A stretch of 6,226 nt of DNA from Planctomycetaceae bacterium (GTDB lineage: Bacteria; Planctomycetota; Planctomycetia; Pirellulales; PALSA-1355): the NCBI GenBank assembly GCA_005773095.1, contig SXHT01000038.1, positions 1-6,226 on the forward strand. The letters run 5' to 3'. The notes beneath the pieces are model-generated. The model did not search any database, was not told the DNA's origin, and saw only the letters and a list, made by a program, of their open reading frames with translations. The position numbers and the translations under genes are program-made. How positions within the stretch are numbered: the first letter of the stretch is position 1; each line of letters begins with the position of its first letter. Below, piece by piece: positions 1-5,563 of this stretch.

Positions 1-611
1 CCATGGGGCACCTGGAAGCAAAGACGTCGGGAATCAGGAATCAGGAGTGAATATTTTAGCCGCGGGGTCCCTGGGGGTGGGTTGCGAAGCGCTTGTCTTG
101 GAAACCGAAGACCGATGAGTGGAACACGGGCGCGAAGATCGCGAGCGGACGAGCGAACCGAGCGATGGCTCGCTAGCAACAGCGACAACAACACTCGCAG
201 ATCAGGGAGTGGTTGAGCATAGGATGGGCACTACAAATCGAAGGGGGGATCGCTGGAAACTGTCGAAGAAAAGCAATCTGTTGGCTATCGTAAGCCCCAC
301 GACCGGCAGAATCAAGCTACCATCAACAAGCATCGGCCAGGGCCGTGGCAGAGTTTAGGGCATTTGCACCGACTCAAGTGCCGGCGGTCTGGCAGTAATC
401 CGGCAGGTTCGGTTTCGTCATCGTCGAAAAAGATCGCACGGGGCGTTCGCGGCCCGATCCGCTGCCGCTGCATACTGGTCTTGAAGATCCAATTGGTCTA
501 TCGGCGCTCTATCGCCTTGCGGTCATTCATTCAATAGGTATCCGCGCGCTAGGGGGCAAGCGAAAGCGATTAGCAGGGGCGAGCTTTGCCGCGGACGCAA
601 GTCGCTTCTGC
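1..611. other. Non-coding or unrecognised stretch downstream of the octaheme gene
   Basis: I see no gene I can support here. An open frame of 79 codons at 119-358 (plus, GTG start) and a 33-codon ATG frame at 115 have no recognisable domain, no convincing ribosome binding site and low-complexity, Arg/Ser/Thr-rich translations. A 7-base tandem repeat (AATCAGG twice) lies near 31-46. Short inverted repeats occur at 158-171 (CGAGC/GCTCG) and at 379-384/400-405 (TGCCGG/CCGGCA). Neither is followed by a T-run, so no intrinsic terminator for the minus-strand operon is evident. Confidence 0.5.
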
Positions 612-2219
612 TCATGGCTTTTCGCTCAGCTTCAGTTCTTTGCGTTGCGCCTCGTACCACTCGTGCTCGGGCCGGTCAAGAATGTTGTTGATGATTTTGC
701 GGACGGCGTCAGCTTCTGTCGGCTTGCCATTCTCCTCGGCATTCCTGGCGAGTTCGCGAGCCTCCGGAATCAGCTTGTCGTAGAAACGCTCGGCCACTTC
801 AAACATTCCGTGCCAGTGAGCGTAATCGGGAGCCATCATCGACGCCCCATGCCGAGCCCGGCGCCCCTCATGATGCCAGAGGTAGAACCAAGTCCATTCG
901 ATCGGCTCGTCAAACTCGCCCGGAGTGAGCAGCGTATTGGCCCTCAGTGCGGCCATGATCTGCTGGCCGGGCTTGGCGAACTTCTCGTTGTAGTTGATCA
1001 CAAAGTCATCGTACTGCTTGTAAAATGCGTTGACGTAGTTTTCCGCATGGCAATGGGTGCAAACCTGTTTCATGCGGTCGCGTTTGGATTGCCAGGTATC
1101 CTTGACGAGCAACTTGCGCTTCTCCGGATCGGCTTCCTTAACCACTTCGCCGTGAATGTCCGTGTCCATTGCCAGGCTCACCGGAGGGCGGTTTGTCCAC
1201 GAAATTCGCTCACCCGGATCGTGCGTCACCTTGCGGCCATTGCGCGTGTTGGCCGACATGTGGCAGGTGGCGCACGTAGCCGCCTGCGTGTAGTCCTCGC
1301 CCAGCACCCAATCTTTGGCGTTCAAGTGCATGTGATCGTGCAGATCGCGAAAGGCGACGCCGTGCTTTGATTCTTCGTAGATCTCCTTCTGCGGGTGATC
1401 GGGGCCGAGATGGCATTTGGCGCAGTTCTCTGGCTGGCGTGCTCGACGAGGCGAGAAATCATGCCGCGAGTGGCATGCCGAACATGATCCCTTCGAGCCA
1501 TCCAGGTTGAGTCGGCCAATGCCCGTGTTGGGCCAGCTTGCCGAGGTCAGCAGCGGACGGCCGCTGCCGTCCCGTTTGATCCGGGACACCGCGTCGGCAT
1601 TCGTTGGCTTGCCATCGGGCCCGGGCAAGAAGTTCTCCAGCGTAAGTGGCGAGCCGTCGGTGGATTCAATCGCCACCTTGCTGCCGTGACACTGCTGGCA
1701 ACCGGTTTGCGCGCTGGCCATGCCGTTGACCTGCGTCACCGCATGCCCGGGCGTTGGCGAATGCGGATCGAACGGCGTCCGGGAACCTTCGATGACTTCG
1801 GCCAGCAGATTGTCGAGCGAAGCCAGGATGTTGCCACCTCTGGCGTGGTGACTGCCGGCAAACTCCTTGTACTCCTGCTGATGACATGCACCGCAATCGC
1901 GCGGACTGACAATCGTGGCGATCGTGGCTCCGTAATGCTGAAAAGCATCAGCATCATGACCATCGGCTTTATGGCACTCGACGCATCCCACACCTTTGAT
2001 GGCGTGGGTACTTCCGACCCAATGGTCGATGATTCCCGGTGAGAGCTGGCGGTGGCACTCAACACAACTCTTTGACGAAGCGGGCACGGCGATCTCGGCC
2101 TTGCGCATGCCGGCTTCTTCCTGCCGGCGCGCGACTTCTCGCTCCTGCACAAGCAGCAGCGATCCCAGAAAAACAACACTAATGACTGCGATGATCCCTT
2201 GCTTGAAACGCAAACTCAT
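612..2219 (-). CDS. Membrane-anchored octaheme c-type cytochrome, hydroxylamine oxidoreductase-like
   Basis: This 535-residue protein has eight CXXCH heme c motifs, starting at residues 52, 79, 109, 174, 246, 266, 316 and 387. Their number and spacing, the CQQCHG fourth motif and the C-terminal block at about 454-471 (ARHGASMMAPDYAHWHG) fit the HAO-like octaheme family. In that family heme 4 is catalytic, and a cross-linked tyrosine favours oxidation whereas its loss favours reduction; Tyr466 is a candidate but needs alignment. Residues 9-24 form one hydrophobic segment with no clear AxA cleavage site, so I infer an N-terminal membrane anchor with the hemes outside the cytoplasm. ATG at 2219 was chosen because GAGGAAA lies 6 bases upstream; a longer frame from 2273 would add 18 residues and overlap cytochrome b. 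It is the last gene of the operon. The substrate (hydroxylamine, nitrite, NO, or electron transfer only) is not determined. Confidence 0.9.
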   Translation of the reverse strand: MSLRFKQGIIAVISVVFLGSLLLVQEREVARRQEEAGMRKAEIAVPASSKSCVECHRQLSPGIIDHWVGSTHAIKGVGCVECHKADGHDADAFQHYGATIATIVSPRDCGACHQQEYKEFAGSHHARGGNILASLDNLLAEVIEGSRTPFDPHSPTPGHAVTQVNGMASAQTGCQQCHGSKVAIESTDGSPLTLENFLPGPDGKPTNADAVSRIKRDGSGRPLLTSASWPNTGIGRLNLDGSKGSCSACHSRHDFSPRRARQPENCAKCHLGPDHPQKEIYEESKHGVAFRDLHDHMHLNAKDWVLGEDYTQAATCATCHMSANTRNGRKVTHDPGERISWTNRPPVSLAMDTDIHGEVVKEADPEKRKLLVKDTWQSKRDRMKQVCTHCHAENYVNAFYKQYDDFVINYNEKFAKPGQQIMAALRANTLLTPGEFDEPIEWTWFYLWHHEGRRARHGASMMAPDYAHWHGMFEVAERFYDKLIPEARELARNAEENGKPTEADAVRKIINNILDRPEHEWYEAQRKELKLSEKP

Positions 2220-2225
2220 GATTCG

Positions 2226-2232
2226 TTTCCTC
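2226..2232 (-). promoter_or_regulatory. Ribosome binding site of the octaheme cytochrome gene
   Basis: GAGGAAA on the minus strand lies 6 bases before the ATG at 2219, in the 40-base gap after the cytochrome b stop. It decides between this start and the upstream in-frame ATG at 2273. Confidence 0.75.
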
Positions 2233-2259
2233 AAAAACACTCTTGAAAAGGTCGCTAAA

Positions 2260-3309
2260 CTAATGCGCCACAACCGCCTCCCAGACCGTCAGCCCAATCA
2301 GTGCAAATGCCGCCGCGATCCCAAAATAAACGCTGGCTTCTGGCATGCCCGTGACGCGCCGCAGTACTCGGTCGATCCACGGCCAGAGAAACATCGCGCA
2401 CACAATGAAGCCCATGCTCAGTACCGCGAAGGTTGGTCCAAACAGCTTCAGCCAACGGAAAGTGGCGTAGAAGAACCACTCGGGCTTGATCACATCCGGG
2501 GTCGAAAGCGGATCGGCTGGCGGGCCCATCATGGCAGGGTAGATCGTCGCCAGCGCGCTCAGAATTACCATCAGCACCAGACCTAACAGCAACTCGGTGG
2601 CCATGTGGTCCGGATAGAAGCTGAAATGGGTGGGTTTGTCAGCGGGTTCGTCCTCGAATTGGAGCTCCGTGACCCCATGCAGTCGCACCAACATGATGTG
2701 CACCACGATCAGCACCACCAATGTACCTGGCAGGACTGCGGCATGAAGAATATAGAACCTTGGAAGCGTCTTCTCGTTGTAGACATCTCCTGCCAGCAGG
2801 TAGTGCTTGAGCGTGCCGCCCACGAGTGGAACGTTGTCCATGATGTTGCCTCCCACCGTGGCTCCCCAGTAGCTCAACTGCTCGAAGACCAGGCTGTAGC
2901 CGGTAAAGCCAAGTCCCAGTGACGTCAGCAGCAATGCCATGCCGATCATCCAGTTCAGCTCGCGAGGCCGGCGATAGGCGCCGGTAAAGTACACGCGGGT
3001 TTGGTGCAGAATGACGGCGGCAATCATCAAGGTGGCAGCCCATTTGTGCAAACTGCGGAAGTACCAACCGTAGGGCAACTCTTCGTTGATGAATCGAACC
3101 GATTCGTAGGCAGTTGCGGTCGATGGCTGAAAGTAGATCGCCAGCAGAATGCCCGTCACTATCTGCACAACGAAAAGATACGCCGGCGTGCCCCCCAATG
3201 CGAACCACCATCGCTTCATGTGATTGGGCACGGGCTCGTTCGTGAGCTCGCGGACCTGCTCGGCGGAGACAGGCACGCGCTCGGCAATCCATCGGGCGAT
3301 CATGCCCAT
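2260..3309 (-). CDS. Cytochrome b of a bc/b6f-type quinol oxidase complex (fused b6 and subunit IV)
   Basis: This is the integral membrane, quinol-oxidising subunit, 349 residues long. The N-terminal domain (about 1-215) has four membrane helices and the heme b histidines H88/H102 and H189/H204. Their spacings of 14 and 15 match cytochrome b6, whereas mitochondrial-type cytochrome b has 14 and 14. The C-terminal domain (about 225-349) has three helices, as in subunit IV, so this is a 7-helix b6-IV fusion. The Qo-site motif is PEWF at 276-279 instead of the usual PEWY. At the position of the b6 cysteine that binds heme ci, in the segment ending in LGG, there is Ala37, so heme ci is not expected. 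The start at 3309 has GGGAGA 6 bases upstream; the alternative ATG at 3303 would give an ATGA overlap with the Rieske stop. Either way the genes overlap and are probably translationally coupled. Confidence 0.95.
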   Translation of the reverse strand: MGMIARWIAERVPVSAEQVRELTNEPVPNHMKRWWFALGGTPAYLFVVQIVTGILLAIYFQPSTATAYESVRFINEELPYGWYFRSLHKWAATLMIAAVILHQTRVYFTGAYRRPRELNWMIGMALLLTSLGLGFTGYSLVFEQLSYWGATVGGNIMDNVPLVGGTLKHYLLAGDVYNEKTLPRFYILHAAVLPGTLVVLIVVHIMLVRLHGVTELQFEDEPADKPTHFSFYPDHMATELLLGLVLMVILSALATIYPAMMGPPADPLSTPDVIKPEWFFYATFRWLKLFGPTFAVLSMGFIVCAMFLWPWIDRVLRRVTGMPEASVYFGIAAAFALIGLTVWEAVVAH

Positions 3310-3917
3310 CGCTCGTCTCCCGCCGTGTCGCTCCCGGCGACGGACGAACCATCGGGTCGCTCGATAAATTCTTCCTGCCCGCCGATGCCACCTACCGGCA
3401 TCTCGATAAACAACATCCCGCTTTCAACCCGAATTGGGTAACGCGGCAAGTGCTGGTTGGCGGCCAGCACGGGTCCACCCGTGGGTTTGCCCGTGGGATC
3501 GAATTGGCCGTTGTGGCAGGGACAATAGAAGCGGTTGTTTTGAGCTTCCCAATGCACCCGGCAGCCGAGGTGTGGGCAGGTGCTGGAAAGCGCGATAAAT
3601 TCGGCGGCTGGTTCTGCTGGTTCTGCCGAGATGTCGGCTTGTCGCTTGATGACAACCTTGACCCCGCCTGGCGACTCAAACGCCAGCGATTCGCCTGGCG
3701 CAATCGCATCCACCGTCGTCACGTAAAGCCACGCGAGATTCTTACGGGTAGGATACAAGAACTGGGAGGCCAGCGCGAAAAACGTGCCATAGCCGGCCGC
3801 CAATCCGCCGACCATGCCCAGCGTGGTGATGGTGGTCAGAAAGCTGCGTCGATGGGCGAGTTCATCGAATGCAGATGACGCGCCATCCAAAGCGGGTTCC
3901 CCAGCAGTGTGCGACAT
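3300..3917 (-). CDS. Rieske [2Fe-2S] iron-sulfur protein of the bc/b6f-type complex
   Basis: This 205-residue protein passes electrons from quinol, oxidised at cytochrome b, to a c-type cytochrome. Residues 23-27 (RRSFL) followed by a hydrophobic stretch at about 28-50 form a twin-arginine-like, uncleaved signal anchor, as is usual for bacterial Rieske proteins. Cluster motifs are CPHLGC at 114-119 and CPCH at 132-135: ligands C114, H116, C132 and H135, with a predicted C119-C134 disulfide. After CPCH the sequence is NGQF, where high-potential Rieske proteins have GSxY, so the Ser and Tyr that hydrogen-bond the cluster are Gly137 and Phe139. The frame runs open to 4001, but the extra 28 residues look non-native and the twin-Arg segment fits a start at 3917. 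An upstream GAGG is spaced rather far (10 bases). It is the first gene of the operon and overlaps cytochrome b. Confidence 0.95.
   Translation of the reverse strand: MSHTAGEPALDGASSAFDELAHRRSFLTTITTLGMVGGLAAGYGTFFALASQFLYPTRKNLAWLYVTTVDAIAPGESLAFESPGGVKVVIKRQADISAEPAEPAAEFIALSSTCPHLGCRVHWEAQNNRFYCPCHNGQFDPTGKPTGGPVLAANQHLPRYPIRVESGMLFIEMPVGGIGGQEEFIERPDGSSVAGSDTAGDERWA
3316..3321 (-). promoter_or_regulatory. Ribosome binding site of the cytochrome b gene
   Basis: GGGAGA on the minus strand, inside the 3' end of the Rieske gene, lies 6 bases before the ATG at 3309 and 12 before the ATG at 3303. The spacing favours the first start. Confidence 0.6.
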
Positions 3918-3991
3918 GTGATTTAAACCTCGGGTGTATCGACAGTACGTAGCGAGATGCGAAACGCACTCGATGCCAAAAGCGCGGTTGC

Positions 3992-4021
3992 ATCCTAGCA
4001 AATGATCAATCTGATTTGCAA
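3992..4021 (-). promoter_or_regulatory. Weak sigma70-like promoter candidate for the Rieske-cytochrome b-octaheme operon
   Basis: On the minus strand TTGCAA (4016-4021) and TAGGAT (3992-3997) are 18 bases apart, each matching the consensus at four of six positions. A start near 3985 would give a leader of about 70 bases before the ATG at 3917. This is pattern-level evidence only; planctomycete promoters are poorly predicted by the E. coli consensus. Confidence 0.25.
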
Positions 4022-4183
4022 TTCGCGTTGCATAAGTTCCCTCCGACGTGTGCGAAATAGCGCGCTGTGTGCCGGATTGTCACGCCGTGTGAAGGCGAGT
4101 GGAAAAGCTGAAGATTGTGCGTTGCGAAGTCTGACTGGTTTGACGAAACGCCCCCTGCAGGCCAAACTTGGACGTCGTGGTCT

Positions 4184-4191
4184 TGTTTCTT
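4184..4191 (+). repeat. Left target-site duplication of the ISL3 element (TGTTTCTT)
   Basis: The same 8 bases recur at 5477-5484, directly outside the right terminal repeat. Eight bases is the usual duplication length for ISL3-family elements. The match extends to 9 of 10 bases (4184-4193 against 5477-5486), which would place the left end exactly at the symmetric repeat end, 4194. Confidence 0.8.
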
Positions 4192-4193
4192 TT

Positions 4194-4216
4194 GGGTCTT
4201 CAACAGAATTTGCGGG
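4194..4216 (+). repeat. Left terminal inverted repeat of the ISL3 element
   Basis: It starts GGGTCTTCAA and ends in the core CAGAATTTGCGGG (4204-4216). Aligned with the reverse complement of 5454-5476 it differs at positions 2, 3, 5 and 10. Confidence 0.8.
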
Positions 4217-4449
4217 CAGTGTCAGCGGTTGATCATGGGGAGGGTTGGATTTTTTCAGGCATCGCTCGGGCGTTCAATGCTGAGCAGAACAAAGGCCGCA
4301 CTGACGCTGTTGAATTCGCCAGAGCAGCCAGGCGTCATTGACGCGCCCTTCGGCCTGGTTATCCCTTGTCGAGTTGCGTCCCCGCAGAGTTCGACTCCGT
4401 TTCACCAGGCAAGCAGCAGTTTAGCCGATTGCCCCGGATGATCAAAAAG

Positions 4450-4522
4450 TGCATCCTGAGCGCCGATTGGCAACGATGGAGTTACCAGACTTCGTCGTTT
4501 CCACGGGGAATCTCAGGATGCA
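4450..4522. repeat. Perfect 11-base inverted repeat enclosing 51 bases, inside the IS
   Basis: TGCATCCTGAG at 4450-4460 is the exact reverse complement of CTCAGGATGCA at 4512-4522. The pair is flanked symmetrically, three bases outside its 10-base core arms, by direct repeats TCAAAA (4442-4447 and 4525-4530). Recognisable transposase sequence begins just right of it, at about 4535. It could be a hairpin, a tiny non-autonomous insertion, or a scar at the place where the 5' end of the transposase was lost. Confidence 0.5.
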
Positions 4523-4585
4523 TCTCAAAACTATCCGTACCGTTGGTTTCTGGCAACCTGGGCCAGACGTCTGAGTGGGAGCGAA

Positions 4586-5470
4586 GTGGCGTCGATCTTC
4601 AGCACCTCCTGGGACAGCGTCTGCCGCAGCGTCGAACATGCCGTGGAATGGGGCCTGGCGCACCGCGACTTGAGCGGGGTCATGGCCGTCGGCATCGACG
4701 AGATCGCCTGGCACAAGGGGCACAAGTACTTGACCTTGGTGTATGACATTGGCGGCGATGTCAAACGTCTGCTGGCCGTGGCGGAAGAACGCACCGAAGC
4801 CAGCCTGCGCGACTGCCTTGCCGGCCTGGGAGCCACGGTCTGCGGGCAGGTGCGGTTCGTGTGCAGCGACATGTGGCGGCCCTACCTGACGGTGATCGGC
4901 GAGTGTCTGTCGGCGGCCGTGCATGTGATCGATCGGTTTCACATCATGCAGAAGTTCGGCAAGGCGCTCGACGAGATTCGGGCGGAAGAAGCCAGGCAAC
5001 TCCCGCGGGACGGCTACGAGCCGGTACTCAGCAGGTCGCGGTGGTGCCTGCTCAAGCGACCGGAGAACCTCTCAGACAAGCAGACGGTCAAGCTGCGAGA
5101 ACTTCTCAAGTACAACATGCGGAGCGCGCGGGCTTACTTGCTGCGGAAGGACTTCCAGCGGTTCCGGGAGTACCGCAGTCCGATCTGGGCTGGCAAGTTC
5201 CTCGACGAGTGGACCACGCGGGCCATGCGCTGGCGACTTGGGCCACTCAAGAAGCTGGCCCGGACCTTGCGTGACCATCGGCCGTTGATTCTCAACTGGT
5301 TCCACGCGAAAGGAGAGATTTCGGCGGGCGCCGTCGAGGGCCTCAACAACAAAGTCAAATTGGTGACCAGAAAATCCTACGGCTTCCGCACCGCCAAAGT
5401 CGCAAAACTGGCCCTGTTTCACAACCTCGGCCGCCTTCCCGAACCAGAATTCACCCGCAAATTCTGCTGA
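4586..5470 (+). CDS. ISL3-family DDE transposase, N-terminally truncated
   Basis: The 294-residue frame from GTG at 4586 contains the RNase H-fold catalytic core of ISL3 transposases: Asp38 in GIDEIAWHKGHKYLT, Asp95 in FVCSDMW and Glu251 in SAGAVEGLNNKVK, plus the DRFHIMQK segment at 116-123 and the family's typical end, LPEPEF...FC. Homology continues upstream in the same frame to about 4535 (PYRWFLATWARRLS), but stops at 4457-4459 and 4439-4441 close the frame. Full-length relatives are about 400 residues and begin with a CxxC zinc-finger region and helix-turn-helix; roughly the first 115 residues are missing. GGGAG lies 4 bases before the GTG, so a shorter protein could still be made, but without the usual end-binding domain it is unlikely to move the element alone. 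It is best read as a decayed transposase. Its stop codon overlaps the right terminal repeat. Confidence 0.85.
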   Translation: MASIFSTSWDSVCRSVEHAVEWGLAHRDLSGVMAVGIDEIAWHKGHKYLTLVYDIGGDVKRLLAVAEERTEASLRDCLAGLGATVCGQVRFVCSDMWRPYLTVIGECLSAAVHVIDRFHIMQKFGKALDEIRAEEARQLPRDGYEPVLSRSRWCLLKRPENLSDKQTVKLRELLKYNMRSARAYLLRKDFQRFREYRSPIWAGKFLDEWTTRAMRWRLGPLKKLARTLRDHRPLILNWFHAKGEISAGAVEGLNNKVKLVTRKSYGFRTAKVAKLALFHNLGRLPEPEFTRKFC

Positions 5471-5476
5471 GGAGGC
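5454..5476 (-). repeat. Right terminal inverted repeat of the ISL3 element
   Basis: On the minus strand it starts GCCTCCTCAG and continues into the same CAGAATTTGCGGG core as the left end. It includes the last codons and stop of the transposase. Confidence 0.8.
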
Positions 5477-5484
5477 TGTTTCTT
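5477..5484 (+). repeat. Right target-site duplication of the ISL3 element (TGTTTCTT)
   Basis: It is identical to 4184-4191 and abuts the right terminal repeat. The two copies preserve the pre-insertion site between the operon's upstream region and the end of clpC. Confidence 0.8.
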
Positions 5485-5535
5485 ATAACCTTGCTGCCGG
5501 GAATACTTTGCCATTCATCCGCGAGCGATTGAATA

Positions 5536-5563
5536 CCGGGCGAGCGTTACTCGCCGGTTTTTT
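5536..5563 (+). terminator. Intrinsic terminator candidate on the plus strand, overlapping the clpC stop
   Basis: GGCGAG (5539-5544) and CTCGCC (5550-5555) form a 6-bp stem with a 5-base loop. CC at 5536-5537 can add two more pairs with GG at 5556-5557 across a one-base bulge. Six T residues follow at 5558-5563. The polarity suits plus-strand transcripts arriving from the IS, not clpC itself. The clpC stop codon (5547-5549) lies in the loop. Confidence 0.55.

Larger units (their letters stand above)
4194..5476 (+). mobile_element. ISL3-family insertion sequence, about 1.28 kb, with a degraded 5' half
   Basis: The element is bounded by imperfect inverted repeats at 4194-4216 and 5454-5476 (19 of 23 matching, with a perfect 13-base core CAGAATTTGCGGG) and by the direct repeat TGTTTCTT. 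The left end reads GGGTCTTC, close to the GGnTCTT start common in ISL3 elements. It carries one transposase on the plus strand, whose stop codon lies inside the right repeat. The exact left boundary is 4192 or 4194, depending on whether the duplication is 8 perfect or 10 imperfect bases. It is inserted between clpC and the Rieske operon. About 320 bases between the left repeat and the first recognisable transposase sequence (near 4535) do not encode the expected zinc-finger domain in any frame I read, so the element is probably defective. Confidence 0.85.

Noticed and set aside
119..358. 79-codon plus-strand open frame in the left region
   Set aside because: GTG start without a good ribosome binding site, low-complexity composition and no domain; kept only as a remark under the non-coding stretch.
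540..611. Possible terminator after the octaheme gene
   Set aside because: Some GC-rich partial palindromes exist, but none has a continuous stem followed by a T-run on the minus strand.
645..1370. 241-codon plus-strand open frame antisense to the octaheme gene
   Set aside because: It is the mirror of a GC-rich gene with eight clear heme motifs on the other strand; its translation shows no recognisable domain.
1996..2586. 196-codon plus-strand open frame across the cytochrome b/octaheme junction
   Set aside because: It overlaps two well-supported minus-strand genes and has no recognisable motif.
2639..3391. 250-codon minus-strand open frame
   Set aside because: Out-of-frame shadow of cytochrome b and Rieske; the Arg/His-rich translation is typical of a wrong frame.
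4002..4232. Short open frames on both strands upstream of the IS
   Set aside because: Neither has a binding site or recognisable motif, and both cross or abut the IS left end.
4378..4412. tRNA-like 3' segment (GAGTTCGACTCC followed by CACCA)
   Set aside because: The would-be T-stem pairs at only two of five positions and there is no room for an acceptor stem before CACCA, so it is not a tRNA.
4442..4999. 185-codon minus-strand open frame
   Set aside because: It is antisense to the transposase core, which carries the DDE residues on the plus strand.
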